A DNA stretch of 64,000 bases from Symbiodinium sp. CCMP2592 (GCA_905221615.1 CAJNDT010004535.1:1-64000); one strand, 5' to 3'. Numbered from the stretch's first letter, positions 1 through 10,909 are shown. Made by a program: numbers and translations. The notes: generated by a model from the letters alone, not told the origin.

Positions 1-1645
1 GCAAGAGGGCATCAACGGTTGCGGTAGGGGGCAAGATCAATTTCGGCGGCAAGCAGATTGCATTTATGCCGCAATCCAGATCGAAAGGCTCCGTACCGGA
101 GCCAACGCGCAGCAAGAAATCCTTGTAAGCCGTATCCTCGGCTGCGCGCATATTCGTCGTCAGGGAAAAGCGCTGCATGTGCGGGTAGCTCCAAACCTTG
201 CTTCGGGTAACAGCAGTCCCAACCACTTCAGCACGATCGGCGAACTCGGCCCTTGGAATTATTTGATGCAAATCACCGCCGAGGAGGACGACTTTGCCAG
301 CAAACGGTGCACTATTATCGCACAAATCTTGCAAGCATGCATCTGCTGCGTCCACAGCATTTGCAGCCGCTGTACCCACTTCGTCCCATAGCAAAACAGT
401 ACCTTTGCCGCTACGAGCGGTGACGCTCCACGGTACAGCGTCTTTTGGAAGCGGCACCGGGAAACCAAAACGAGCATGGCATGTGCGTCCTCCAGGAAGC
501 AAAGAGGTAGCGAGGCCGGACCATGCGCACGCCACTGCAATCTCGCCACGACCTCTCATAAAATGGAATATTGCTTCAAACAGATAGGACTTACCGGTGC
601 CGCCGGGACCATCCACAAAGAACAACCTCCCAGTCTGCGAGCGTATCGCAGCCGCGACCTCGTCGAAGATGCGCCGCTGATCTGCGTTCAAGGAGCTGAT
701 CAGTCGGCAGGCTTCGGCATGCTCGAAAGCAGCGTCATAGGACAACTCTTCGCGCAATTCACATAGACGGAAAGCTTCGGCATCGAATCCAGCCGGCAGT
801 GGCAGGCCGAAATCTGAGGTGGTCTTGCCGCAAGTCTGCAGAAGGGATTGCACATGTTGCAAGGTCGCATCAAGTGCCAATGCTTTTGGAAGCCGATGCA
901 GGAAATCTTCGCAGAATCGGTCCTCGAAGGCCGTCCAAAGAGCACGCGGGTCGCCAATATCGCAACATGTCAGAACTGCAACCAAGAACTTGCGTGCGCG
1001 AGCGGCAGGAGACGTGGCAAGGACTTCATCCAGCGCCTGCAAATAATGAGAATCGGAGTCGCAAAGTCCGCGAGCTGTGGCAGCAGCTTGAAATGTGAAA
1101 AATTGTTGTCCTTCGGCAAATCGCAGATCTTCGAAGGACTGTGCACCGGGTGTTTTGAGCAGCAGCAAGTACAAAAAGAACCTGTCGCCTTCTGTCGGTG
1201 AAACCTGCGCCAGGCGGCCAACCACACGCTGCGCAGGGGCAGCAGTGGCTTTGCATAGCTTCCAGTAACGTGCAGCATTGTTCCATGTGCAATAGCGGGG
1301 GATGTCGATATATGTTTGCGCGAGGATCTCTGACTGTGGATTCTCGTGGCGGATCTGAGTGTTGAGGTCAAACCATGCCGTCAAGGTAGTCTTGGATCCT
1401 GCGGGCGCTTGCAAAGCAGCTTCTTCTTGCCCTTCAGCGAAGGTAACCATGTTCTCGTTCGGCAGGTGGACACTCCGGCGCACGACGGTGTGCGTGGAGC
1501 CACTCAGCGGAAATTCGAAAATGCGCCATGCCGCTTCAGCAGCACTGACATATCGCGCGTCAATATGGCACGTGATCTCGTCGCTGGGAGCTGCAGCGTT
1601 GCCGACCACGAAATCTGCTCGATCATGACCCTTGAAAGCATAATT
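1..1645 (-). CDS. Helitron helicase domain (Pif1/RecD family), open at the left window edge
   Basis: One uninterrupted minus-strand frame runs from about 1645 off the left edge, so no stop is seen. Motifs appear in helicase order. Walker A GPGGTGKS is preceded by FFVD (complement of about 587-616). Walker B is LLWDEV (about 378-398). Then come GGDLHQIIP and LTTNMRA, matching motifs III and IV of the Pif1-like helicase fused to Rep in Helitrons, which unwinds DNA during rolling-circle transposition. The upstream part of the frame (1000-1640) is the linker after the Rep domain. No ATG is expected because this is the C-terminal half of a RepHel protein whose N-terminal half is broken (see 1641-3130). 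Domain identity is secure. Activity is doubtful. Confidence 0.9.
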
Positions 1646-3130
1646 ATTTGTACATATACTTGACCAGACCTCAGACGAGCATGCAAAGAGACATCGATTG
1701 TAACCGAGCCGGCAAGGAAAATAAGCTGGCACGGCAAGGCGCGAATTCCAATGACCACCTCGACATTGATGTGCGCATCGTATTTCTTGGTCAGGAAGGG
1801 TGAGTAGGGCACGACATCACGGTTGTCCACGACGTGTCCATTCTTATATACAGTGATCCCTGTATCTCGACGCCGATATAAAGGATATTTGTCGGGCTGC
1901 ATGCACTTGAAGTCACGGAATTCTTTGGGATAGTGCGCTTTGCAGCACGCTGTATCGTTCATGCAGGGCGCAGCTGGGTTGCGTTGTCCGCCTCGGATGT
2001 TGCAGAAGAACCGTATTAAAGAATGCAACCTTGTTCCGGCAAGATAAATGCATCCGAGAAACAGGGTCCATGCAACATGCAGCGATACACAATTGCAGCC
2101 AGATAGGCAGCAGCGGGGTCGGAAGGGAGCTCGGCAACAACCCGGGAGTCAATATCGTCGGGTGTTCGTGGCGTATGCTGCGGTGCCACGAGAAGTAAGA
2201 TGTGGGCATGTGGCAGGCCGCGCTTCTGGAATTCCACTACCTAGTTGCAAGCCACGCATTGGCCGAAAATGCCGTGCACCTCGAGATCATGGAGCAATTG
2301 TTTGAGTTTGATGCGGAATATGCGTGCAATAAGGTCCGGTCGATCGCAAGCCCACTGTCCAGGAAGCAAATGTTGCACGACCTCTGGCAATGTCGGATTG
2401 GCTGTAAATATAACAAAGTAGTCGGGCCGGCCGCAGCGACGCACAACAGCCAGTGCGTCGGGGTAGAGTTGGAACATATTACGCGGACTGCCGGCATGGG
2501 ATGCAGGCAGTATGATGGGGCGCCCACATCGATCAATGCCGTCATCATCCTGCGCTAAGTAGTCCGCGATACCGCTGCGAGATTCGGCACGGAGCTTAGC
2601 CTGATTCATCCGTAGCCAGGACATGCGGTGACCTTCCATGCGACAAAAAGTGTCGACCACATACTGCTGAAAGAGGAGGCTGCCGCCGTGTGGAAGTGCG
2701 CAATTGAGGTCACGCACCATGAGCCGGTGCGAATAAAATTGTGCCGGCGTAAGGCGCGTGTATTTGGGCGTGCGGTGCTCGACAACATGTTGCAAATGAT
2801 CGTGCCATCCTGGTGTGCCTTGTGGAAATAGCAATGCATACGGCATACGTCAAAGGATCGACGTGCTCGGAGCGGTCGGAGATCCGGTAAATAGATTCGT
2901 TTGGACGTCGCGGCCATACCACCAAGTCTCGCGGGTCTGTCAAAGCGCCATCTTCTGAGCGGAAGGCCACGGCAATTTCGCTTGCTTGCGGATGATTGTA
3001 ACGACGAAGGTCCGCATCGGTTGCTGTAGCGAAGCCGAGGCGAAGACCGGGCTCCTGAGCAGATTCAGGATCATTTATCTGTTTCTGCACTTGGACCAGC
3101 AACAACGCAATATAATGTCAGCAACTGTGT
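1641..3130 (-). pseudogene. Helitron Rep (HUH nickase) domain, disrupted
   Basis: Going 3130 to 1641, the translation shows SEHVDPLTYA/LLFPQGTPGWH, then EFQKRGLPHAHILL with the HUH motif (HAH, near 2200), CMND..C.K.YPKEF, YPLYRRR, VVPYSPFLTKKYDAHINVE and the tyrosine motif KYMYK. These are the Rep segments that nick and religate single-stranded DNA. Four kinds of lesion are visible. A 7-bp tandem duplication (GTATGCC/GTATGCA, near 2840) shifts the frame. An in-frame TAG lies at 2241-2243, just before the HUH motif. The frame is lost near 2030-2060. A 4-bp insertion at about 1641-1648 splits KYMYK from YAFKGHD, inside the catalytic tyrosine motif. This copy cannot make an intact RepHel. Confidence 0.85.
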
Positions 3131-3201
3131 GTGGTGCATGCTGGCGTGCGTCGAGCGGCTCGTCGGTGGAGGTCCTGCCAAGGGAAAAAAGCGAAGGAAC
3201 G

Positions 3202-4083
3202 TTATGAGTGATTGAATATGTGGCATGCCCTGCAGTCCTGTACAACTTCGTTTATGCGGCGGTAGGCAGCAATATAGGGATTGGCTTCCTCTTCGAGCAT
3301 AGCAGCCAAATCGCGCAGGAGCTGGGCATCCAGCGTGTAGTTACGTGAAGCTCGCAGACGGTGAGCTTCCTCCGCATCGAACAAATATAGCTGCGCATAC
3401 TTTGCTTCATGTGGTTGTTCAGCTTGCAAGCAGTAGCTGTGATGGTAGACTGCCCCATGCACCAAGCATACAGGTGGCGCTGGCCGAGCAGGCGCACCGG
3501 TTATGATTTCGACATTTGCTCCCATACTGAACAATGCAGCATTATAGTTTCGTACAGCATCCCGAAAGTTACGGGCCTGCTTGCTACGACCCAGCAGAAG
3601 TTGCTTGAGTTGTGTCGGGGCGTCAGGGACAGGCTGCAAGTTCGCAGCTTTTCCTCCATGGCAGCATATACTGGCTCGTGGAGGGCGGCCGGCTCGTTCT
3701 TCTGGGAAGTTCAATGATCCGCAAAATTGGCAAGTGTCGATCATTCCTTGCAAGATAGAAGTTTCGACATCCATATCCTTGAAGGCTTCCAATTTTATGA
3801 ATGCAGCAGGTTTTGCAGCCGGTGCTGCTTGCGCAACAGGAGCTGGTAGATCTGCCGGGAGTGGGTCCGCGGCTGGAGGCGAACGACTTCGTTCGCGCAG
3901 CTGCTGCTGCAACCGGGGCGCTGCAGGGGCGCCATCATGCAGCATCAGATGACGATGGCAATAATCCTCCCGAGGCCGAGCGGCACGCTGACAGCCGGGC
4001 CATTGACAAGACTTGCACAAGGCGGATCGACGTACCGTTGAACGCCAACTTGCAAGCATGTACAAACCATCGTTCAGAATCAC
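3202..4083 (-). CDS. Helitron N-terminal region (zinc-finger and Helitron_like_N part)
   Basis: A 293-aa frame upstream of the Rep pieces on the same strand. It has a Cys/His-rich start (CKSCQWPGCQ...CHRH), a low-complexity middle, and then CQFCGSLNFPEE...CCHGGK, FRDAVRNYNAALFSMGA, PPVCLVHGAVYHH, AQLYLFDAEEAHRLR and ANPYIAAYRRIN. This is the run of motifs I know from the region ahead of Rep in Helitron proteins. It was probably one protein with the downstream Rep and helicase. A stop lies just upstream of the Cys-rich start (near 4087). Beyond it, a second minus frame reaches the PLE-1 boundary at 4318 without recognisable domains. Confidence 0.75.
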   Translation of the reverse strand: MILNDGLYMLASWRSTVRRSALCKSCQWPGCQRAARPREDYCHRHLMLHDGAPAAPRLQQQLRERSRSPPAADPLPADLPAPVAQAAPAAKPAAFIKLEAFKDMDVETSILQGMIDTCQFCGSLNFPEERAGRPPRASICCHGGKAANLQPVPDAPTQLKQLLLGRSKQARNFRDAVRNYNAALFSMGANVEIITGAPARPAPPVCLVHGAVYHHSYCLQAEQPHEAKYAQLYLFDAEEAHRLRASRNYTLDAQLLRDLAAMLEEEANPYIAAYRRINEVVQDCRACHIFNHS

Positions 4084-4317
4084 ACAGTTCCCGCAATATC
4101 ATGCGTGCAAATGTCGTAATCGAGCTCTCAGCCAAATAGCGCGGACGGTGGAATTGAAGGCCTTGGTGCAAGAGATCAGGATGCAAGTGCGCGGCTAAAT
4201 AGAAGATAATGTGAGCAGCTTCGCGGCATCTTTTTGCAGACGTCGTAGGCTCTCGTGCGGAAGAACATACAAGAGAAGTTCCAATGGGCGCTATCACGCC
4301 GCAGATTGCAGCACGAT

Positions 4318-4542
4318 CCCTTTCGTGCCACTGCACACTCGTGACGGTCGAAGTTTGTTTGCTCACTCGATTCGCATGGTGTGCTGCTTTACGGGTTGTG
4401 TCACAGCGCGCAGCTACAGTGCTTTAATTTATGTTGTCAGTTTCGCGTATGTCTCGCAAATCACGGTTCGAGTCACCTAGGGCAGCAGGGGGAAAGAAGA
4501 TGCCCGTTGATGCGTTGTGTCAGATGGCACCGCGTGTAAGTA
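4318..4542 (+). repeat. PLE-1 left terminal direct repeat (pLTR)
   Basis: It matches 12332-12554 with two substitutions and a 2-bp indel noticed by eye (GCGCGC here, GCGC there). The plus strand holds a short open frame beginning MLSVSRMSRKSRFESPR in both copies. The two copies diverge immediately after GTAAGTA, which resembles a 5' splice-donor consensus. Confidence 0.85.
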
Positions 4543-5246
4543 TGCTTCAGGGACCAGATCCATGGGCTCGATGGCGTTGGTCTCTCAAGTTCGTATCAGG
4601 TGTGATGCTCATGTTGTAAGTCCTCAATTTTTCCTATGTCGCGTTAAACTGCCTGGTGGAACTTATTCTGATCTGTGGCAATGTACAGCTTGTCGAACGC
4701 GATATCAGCTGGGGAGTGTCGGGTCGCATGCAGTGGATGTGGTTTGTGGCTATATATTGTGCAACCATCAGCAAGAGACAGCAGAAGCTTGGGATGCCTT
4801 TGTTGCTGGTTTTGATCTGCTCACAACTACCGCTTTGCTCAGATATGCGTGCCAATACCACTGGAGCGCTACATACTGATGCTTACATTTGGAGCAAGAA
4901 GTACACTATGCAGCTCTCCAGTGTTGCCTCTGCTGTTCAACTTGCCGAAACCGTTTTGTCTGAATGGAGCGTTTTCTGTGCCTGGTATTGTATTGCGAGC
5001 GAGTGTGATCCTAATTGCAGTCGAGCTTGCTTTGTGCATCGAGAGTCTGGGAGGGCTTTGAAACTGTTGTGTCAGCTGTCTGCCTGGGTCCATCATATCC
5101 AGCAACGCAGGTCTTCATGTCGAGTCTGTCGTGCGAACTGGAGCGCATGTCGATGCAGAGTCTGCCTGGATCCGCGTGCGTGGACCACCACATGTGACAT
5201 CATGCAAGCTCGCGCTAGCCATAACTTGTTGCCAGCCTTCAAATGA
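4543..5246. other. PLE-1 interval between left repeat and GIY-YIG frame; no gene recognised
   Basis: Several plus ORFs of 70-196 codons overlap here, but none shows a motif I recognise. A short CxxC pair (QCTAC) near 4680-4695 is the only hint of a zinc ligand set. The segment may be degraded coding sequence or an intron between the repeat-encoded N-terminus and the nuclease. Confidence 0.4.
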
Positions 5247-5783
5247 AGGGGTATCTGGCCTAGCATTGTACGGATTGAGGAAATCAAGGGTCAGCTCTTC
5301 CGCGACTTCCTGAGGACGTCGCGCACATATCACGATCAACGTATACATGCTTTCTGCCGAACTTTTGCTTCGAAATGCGGGCCGCCGCTTCCCAGGTCAT
5401 CAGGTACGTTATATATGTGGGCTGCTCCCTGGTGTAACCATGTTTTCATTGGCCAAACTAGCACCAATGGCTGGGCTCGAATGCGTACCCACCTCTACGC
5501 CCTGAACGCTGGGCGAGATTCTGGAAAGCTATATGACCAACTCCGCAAGATGCACGTGTCTCGTATCGTTTTCATGCCAGTCTGTGATCTCTCGATTGTG
5601 GCTCCAGTCCATGCTGACAGGCTTTTCATCGAGGCTCAGGCCATTTCGTTACTCCAGTCTTCCCTGAATACTCGAGGGCTTATGTCAGGCACTCCAAAAT
5701 GGCCCAGATTCACACGCTGCCGTGGTTATCCCCAAAAGACAGATCCAACGACCTGTGATGCAGCTACGGCACGCTCCTCGTAG
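5247..5783 (+). CDS. GIY-YIG endonuclease domain of PLE-1
   Basis: The frame is open from 5247. An ATG at 5415 lies inside the domain, so the real start is upstream or spliced. The fold's landmarks are present: GTLY (GIY strand), VFIGQT (YIG strand), WARMRTHLYAL with the catalytic Arg region, and LFIEAQAISLLQSSLNTRG with the catalytic Glu and trailing Asn. GIY-YIG enzymes nick DNA, and in Penelope-like elements they make the target break that primes reverse transcription. The domain sits 3 kb upstream of the RT on the same strand, pointing to the N-terminal-nuclease lineage rather than classical Penelope, where it is C-terminal. The two are not in one continuous frame as the sequence stands. 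Confidence 0.75.
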   Translation, partial: RGIWPSIVRIEEIKGQLFRDFLRTSRTYHDQRIHAFCRTFASKCGPPLPRSSGTLYMWAAPWCNHVFIGQTSTNGWARMRTHLYALNAGRDSGKLYDQLRKMHVSRIVFMPVCDLSIVAPVHADRLFIEAQAISLLQSSLNTRGLMSGTPKWPRFTRCRGYPQKTDPTTCDAATARSS

Positions 5784-5789
5784 CCATGC

Positions 5790-6400
5790 CTCTAGACTTT
5801 TCCGGCCAGACATGCTTCAACTACCGGGGGATCGTGCCCGGGCTGGTTCATATTGCGATCGTGTGAAAACAATTGTTAGTATCGCCCGTCGACCCCTATG
5901 GCAACGGCGGGGATGCTACAATAACAATCTGATCTCTTCGATGCGTAACTGGACTCAACCTGAAAGCTTGAAGATGCTGAGCACCGCCATGCATTGAATG
6001 AACCAGGTGAGCAAAGGTATATTCTTGCACAACTTCGCCAAGGTCAAAGGGTGTTTCACTGTTGTAAAGCAGTGTATCCGTACCCCTGTTTATTTCGACA
6101 CGAGTTTCAGGCGATGCGTTATTCGCAGTATTCGAAGTCCATTGACTTTGGAGTATTCTGTTAGCTGGCATGTTGTCGTCGTATTTGTGACGTTCCGACC
6201 ACAACCAAGCCCGAGCCTACTACAATTAAAGGACCGGATAACCCCGCATGTGAAGCTTGTCTATTGGTAGACAATCTAAAGACGCAAAAGAGTGAATGAA
6301 GATGGGAGTAAATGGATGAGTGATTGAATGTATGTATAGATGCGATAGAGCTGAGATCGGTTCTAGTGACCGCCGCTGGCACGTCGTTCTGCGCTGCACT
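5790..6400. other. No gene recognised
   Basis: Non-repetitive sequence with only short, motif-free ORFs on both strands, leading into the TG/CA microsatellite. Confidence 0.4.
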
Positions 6401-6404
6401 TCCG

Positions 6405-7282
6405 GAGTGTGTGTGTGTGTGCGTGTGTGTTTGTGTGTGTGTGTGTGTTTGTGTGTATGTGGGGTTGCGTGGGTGTTTGTGTGTCGTTGCCTGCCTGTGG
6501 TCACACACACACATGGCTTCCGCGCGACCCATGCCTGAACGTGGAGTCAATCCCTGTGCACAGTCGCACACACACATACACATACACATAAACACACACA
6601 CACACACATACGTAACACACACATGGCTTCCGCGCGACCCCTGCCTGAACCTGCAGTCAATCCCTGTGCACAGTCGCACACACACACATAACCACACACA
6701 CATACGCACACACACAGACACACACACACACACACATGTACACACACACATAGACATACACACACACACATACAGAGTCACGCACATGCACATAGCACCG
6801 GCAAGTCACGGCACCAAGCTTTCGGCCGGGTTTGGTGCATGCCATTCTATTTCCTGCACATCCCTGTCCTTGTATGTAAGCATGTGTGTGTCTGTGTGTG
6901 CTTGACAGAGCTGAGGCTCTGAGCGCCACAGCGGATGGTGCGGATTGATTGCATGTGTGTGTGTGTGTCTGTGCATGTGTCTGTGTGTGTATGAATGTAT
7001 ATGTGTGTGTGTGTGTGTGACAGAGCTGAGGCTGCTTCTGCGATAGCGATGGCATGTCGTCCTAGGCTCCGAAGCACTTATGTCGCGATTAGTTCCTTGT
7101 GTATATGTCTATGTGTGTGTGTGCATGTATACGTGTGCGTTGTGCGTGCACGCCTGTATGCGTGTATGCGTGTATGCGACTATGCGTGTATATGCGTTTA
7201 TATGCGTGTATATGCGTGTATATACGCGTGTATACGCGTGTATATGTGTGTGTGTGTGTGTGCGTGTGTGTGTGTGTGTGTC

Positions 7283-7313
<31 letters not shown>

Positions 7314-7318
7314 CTATG
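6405..7318. repeat. Alternating (TG)n and (CA)n microsatellite field
   Basis: Long TG runs on plus (6405-6475, 6884-7015, 7095-7318) alternate with CA runs (6502-6620, 6676-6780). The strand sense of the dinucleotide therefore flips several times. A unit of roughly 115 bp built around GGCTTCCGCGCGACC and CAATCCCTGTGCACAGTCGC occurs twice (about 6505-6570 and 6618-6690). TGACAGAGCTGAGGCT also recurs (about 6903 and 7017). The Cys/Val- and Thr/His-rich ORFs here are products of the repeat. Confidence 0.9.
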
Positions 7319-7329
7319 GGCCCGGGAAG

Positions 7330-8658
7330 GTCTTTAGTCGCGGAAGAGTCTCGCCCCCAGGGCGCGCGCGGCCTTGCCCAGACCAGGCCCGGGAGGGTCT
7401 TTAGTCGCGGAAGAGTCTCGCCCCCAGGGCGCGCGCGGCCTTGGCCAGAGCAGGCCCGGGAAGGTCTTTAGTCGCGAAAGAGTCTCGCCCCCAGCGCGCG
7501 CGCGGCCTTGGCCAGAGCAGGCCCGGGAGGGTCTTTAGTCGCGGAAGAGTCTCGCCCCCAGGGCGCGCGCGGCCTTGCCCAGAGTAGGCCCGGGAAGGTC
7601 TTTAGTCGCGGAAGAGTCTCGCCCCCAGGGTGCGCGCGGCCTTGGCCAGAGCAGGCCCGGGAGGGTCTTTAGTCGTGGAAGAGTCTCGCCCCCAGGGCGC
7701 GCGCGGCCTTGGCCAGAGCAGGCCCAGGAGGGTCTTTAGTCGCGGAAGAATCTCGTCCCCAGCGCGCGCGCGGCCTTGGCCAGAGCAGGCCCGGGAGGGT
7801 CTTTAGTCACGGAAGAGTCTCGCCCCCAGGGCGCGCGCGGCCTTGCCCAGAGCAGGCCCGGGAAGGTCTTTAGTCGCGGAAGAGTCTCGTCCCCGCCGCG
7901 CGCGCGGCCTTGGCCAGAACAGGCCCGGGAAGGTCTTTAGTCGCGGAAGAGTCTCGCCCCCAGGACGCGCGCGGCCTTGGCCAGAGCAGGCCCACGAGGG
8001 TCTTTAGTCGCGGAAGAGTCTCGCCTCCAGGACGCGCGCGGCCTTGCCCAGAGCAGGCCCACGAGGGTCTTTAGTCGCGGAAGAGTCTCGCCTCCAGGAC
8101 GCGCGTGGCCTTGGCCAGAGCAGGCCCGGGAGGGTCTTTAGTCGTGGAAGAGTCTAACCCCTAGCGCGCGCGATCTTGGCCCGGGAGGGTCTTTAGTCGC
8201 GGAAGAGTCTCGCTCCCAGGGCGCGCGCGGCCTTGGCCAGAGCAGGCTCGGGAGGGTCTTTAGTCGCGGAAGAGTCTGGCCCCCAGCGCGCGCGCGGCCT
8301 TGCCCAGAGCAGGCCCGGGAGGGTCTTTAGTCGCGAAAGAGTCTCGCCCCCAGCGCGCGCGCGGTCTTGGCCAGAGCAGGCCCGGGAGGATCTTTAGTCG
8401 CGGAAGAGTCTCGCTTCCAGCGCGCGCGCGGCCTTGCCCAGAACAGGTCCGGGAAGGTCTTTAGTGACGGAAGAGTCTCGCCCCCAGCGCGCGCGCGGCC
8501 TTGGCCAGAGCAGGCCCGGGAGAGACTTTAGTCGCGGAAGAGTCTCGCCCCCAGCGCGCGCGCGGCCTCGGCCAGAGCAGGCCCGGGAGGGTCTTTAGTC
8601 GCGGAAGAGTCTCGCCCCCAGCGCGCGCGTGGCCTTGGCCAGAGCAGGCCGGAAGGGT
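7330..8658. repeat. 68-bp tandem satellite, 20 copies
   Basis: Each unit starts GTCTTTAGTCGCGGAAGAGT, continues through a CGCGCGCG core and ends GGCCAGAGCAGGCCCGGGA. I count 20 copies of the GTCTTTAGT start or its close variants. Two subtypes occur, with CCCAGGGCGCGCG or CCCAGCGCGCGCG. One copy near 8160 is shortened. Because 68 is not a multiple of three, all ORFs through the array are frame-rotating artefacts. TG microsatellite flanks it on both sides. Confidence 0.95.
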
Positions 8659-8756
8659 CTTGTGTGTTCATGTGTGTGTATGTGTGTGTCTGTGTGTGTG
8701 TGTGTGTCTGTGTGTGTGTGTGTGTGTGTGTCTGTGTATGTGTGTCTGTGTCTCTA
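8659..8756. repeat. (TG)n microsatellite on the right side of the 68-bp array
   Basis: TGTG-rich run interrupted by TCTG and TATG steps, mirroring the run at 7095-7318. The 68-bp satellite therefore appears to sit inside one ancestral TG tract. Confidence 0.9.
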
Positions 8757-8789
8757 GATCTAATATGAGTGTGTCTGTGTCTGCATCGA

Positions 8790-8870
8790 AGGAAAAGAAT
8801 GAGGAGATGGAGGAGGCGGAGGAAGAGGAGGAGAAGGAGGAGGAGGCGGAGGCGGAGAAGGAGGAGGAGG
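8790..8870. repeat. GAGGAG-rich purine tract
   Basis: Imperfect GAG/GGA repeats that translate as poly-Glu on plus. A plus frame starting MSVSVSASKEK near 8766 runs through it to 9010. It overlaps the start of the RT in another frame and I do not count it as a gene. Confidence 0.7.
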
Positions 8871-8907
8871 CGGGACAGCCCCAAAAAGTAAGAACCCCAC
8901 ACAATGA

Positions 8908-10800
8908 TGTGGGAAATTATATGAAAACACTCGTCGTCATCTTGCCCAACCGCGCGAACCAGCTGCTTGCCCATGTCACCTACTGCAGTTCCGAGACTTG
9001 CCGAAGATAGAGGGTCACGTATGCAGCACGCTCCGTGAAACCATGGATGTTCTGGGTTATTGTTGGCCTTCGACTTGGAACTCGCGGTCGCGGTTTGCAC
9101 CTACTTCGGCTACAGTCTGCCAGCAGCTTTTGGTACAATGGAATGCTTTAAATACAAAGCTTAAGCTTCGACACCCTGCTCAACTGGATGCTACGCACGC
9201 GCACCTCATCGAAATCATCCTGCAGCGCTACAGTGACACACCCCCTGTTTCTGAAGCCGAAGATTTCAGGTATGAGTTGCGTGATTTTGTTTTCTCGCCA
9301 GTCGATCGTGCCAAAGGGGACCTCGCCATTCTTTGCCCATGGAAATATAGGCAGTGTGCAGAGACGTATATGTCATCGACTGGCAGTACTAAACTCACCG
9401 ATGCTGCCGTTGCTGAGTTCCGGCGTGACTTCTTTGTTTGGCCCAACGCACTACATTGCCTACCCTACTGCCGCCTTCGAAAAGGTCATCGTCATCGCTT
9501 CGGAAGCCTCAGCCTTCATGTGAAGGCCAAGGTACTATTCCCGAGAGTCACAGAATGGTCTGCTATGAAGTTTCGGCCGTTGGTATCATACAAACAACAT
9601 CATTTGAAACGCTTGCTCCGCATCGCATGTCAGGCTATCGACTTTATGCAGCAGACTGTTGCACCGGGGTTTGCTACTCTGTCATCGGAGGTTTTCTGCG
9701 TCAAGTTGAAGAGCTTAATCCAAGACACAGACCCTGAGTCTACCGACAGAGTCCATATCCGCGTTGACGATATTCAAGACTTCTTCACGCGAGCACCACG
9801 TGCAGATGATATAGAATATTTATCTTGGGCCACTAGCGAGCTTAGACGACGCACTGGGCATTACTTCGTATGCATCCCTCGTCGGCCAAAACAAAGTCGT
9901 ACTTGGTTATTTTCCGACGAACCCGGAACATCAAGCTGGAGATTATTGAAACGTAAGCAGGGGGTACCTCCCACTACTGCGACCTGCCCGCTCCCAAGTG
10001 AGACGTACTACACTTTGGTCATCTGTGATCTGCCCTACATTGTTGCGCAAGACTGGAAGTATGCCTTCTTTCTTTTTGGAAGTCTAGGCTATGTCTTCAG
10101 TGATGGTTTTCCTCAGGGAAGCCCAGTTTCCGGATCAGTTGCCAACTTGTTCGCATGCGTGAAAGAACACCGCTTCATGTATAATCTGCCTCACTATCTC
10201 CGGCAGAATGCGTATTTGAACCTGTGTGCCACCAGATGGATGGATGATCGACTCTTGTTGTGGAGGTGCTCGCTTGCTCGAAATGTTCTTGATGCACTCC
10301 TCGATGACAGCTTCTACGCTGCTGCGTGCCGGCTGAAGCACACCCACGACAATGCATATATCGGCCTACGAGTTCTTATCATAACAGGGAAGGTTTGCGC
10401 CATTCCATGGTACCCATTTTCGGATGCACTGTTGACTTCAGCGGATAGCCACGCCCCAAGGCTCATTGCTCAGCAATCGTTCGGAAGTACACGGACCCAA
10501 GCCAAAGGCCTCATGGGACACTTAGTTCGCATACTTGACTTTGCCAGCTGTCCCCTGCCTGCTCTTCGAAGCTGCCTCTTTCTACAGCTTGTCGAATTGT
10601 CGTCTGCTGGCTATGCTCTTCCTGTACTTTCTCGACTCGTTTGGCATGTGCACACACGAATGCCTTTTCTACATCTTCCGGAATGCCTACGCACTCGAGA
10701 TCTCTGCTCGGACAGTTTTCTGCTGTTGTGCAGGGCCTATCTACAGAGCTGCATTCTACGAGCTGACTCCGACCCAGACTTTCAGATTGACGTGGTTTGA
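8908..10800 (+). CDS. Reverse transcriptase of PLE-1 (Penelope type)
   Basis: The frame is open from 8908 after a TGA. The first ATG with a long downstream frame is MDVLGYCW near 9042. Numbering from 8998, landmarks are DRAKGDLAIL (about 103-112, the DKG-like motif before finger 1 of Penelope-like RTs), KFRPLVSYKQHHLKRL (191-206), motif A VDDIQDFFT (256-264), motif B FPQGSPVSGSVANL (371-384) and motif C RWMDDRLLL (413-421). Both catalytic Asp of motif C and the first Asp of motif A are present. The A-B spacing is long, about 105 residues. RNA-templated DNA synthesis is the expected function. The frame is intact to its stop, in contrast to PLE-2. Confidence 0.88.
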   Translation, partial: CGKLYENTRRHLAQPREPAACPCHLLQFRDLPKIEGHVCSTLRETMDVLGYCWPSTWNSRSRFAPTSATVCQQLLVQWNALNTKLKLRHPAQLDATHAHLIEIILQRYSDTPPVSEAEDFRYELRDFVFSPVDRAKGDLAILCPWKYRQCAETYMSSTGSTKLTDAAVAEFRRDFFVWPNALHCLPYCRLRKGHRHRFGSLSLHVKAKVLFPRVTEWSAMKFRPLVSYKQHHLKRLLRIACQAIDFMQQTVAPGFATLSSEVFCVKLKSLIQDTDPESTDRVHIRVDDIQDFFTRAPRADDIEYLSWATSELRRRTGHYFVCIPRRPKQSRTWLFSDEPGTSSWRLLKRKQGVPPTTATCPLPSETYYTLVICDLPYIVAQDWKYAFFLFGSLGYVFSDGFPQGSPVSGSVANLFACVKEHRFMYNLPHYLRQNAYLNLCATRWMDDRLLLWRCSLARNVLDALLDDSFYAAACRLKHTHDNAYIGLRVLIITGKVCAIPWYPFSDALLTSADSHAPRLIAQQSFGSTRTQAKGLMGHLVRILDFASCPLPALRSCLFLQLVELSSAGYALPVLSRLVWHVHTRMPFLHLPECLRTRDLCSDSFLLLCRAYLQSCILRADSDPDFQIDVV

Positions 10801-10909
10801 TGCTGAGCCGATTTTCTTTTTCTTTTCTCACCGATAATAATTTCCACTGAACCGTCTGCACAGTGCGAGACTCCGCTTTCTTGTTCTGCTTCGTAGCCGT
10901 TTATTCGAA

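Noticed and set aside
6161-7471. Cys/Val-rich and Thr/His-rich ORFs up to 210 codons.
   Set aside because: Products of TG/CA microsatellites; all frames are open because the repeat lacks stops.
7330-8658. Regular repeats that might be read as a CRISPR array.
   Set aside because: Units are contiguous with no unique spacers, and the genome is eukaryotic.
8501-9100. ORFs across the end of the 68-bp array and the GAG tract.
   Set aside because: The repeat period rotates the frame and the composition is pure low complexity.
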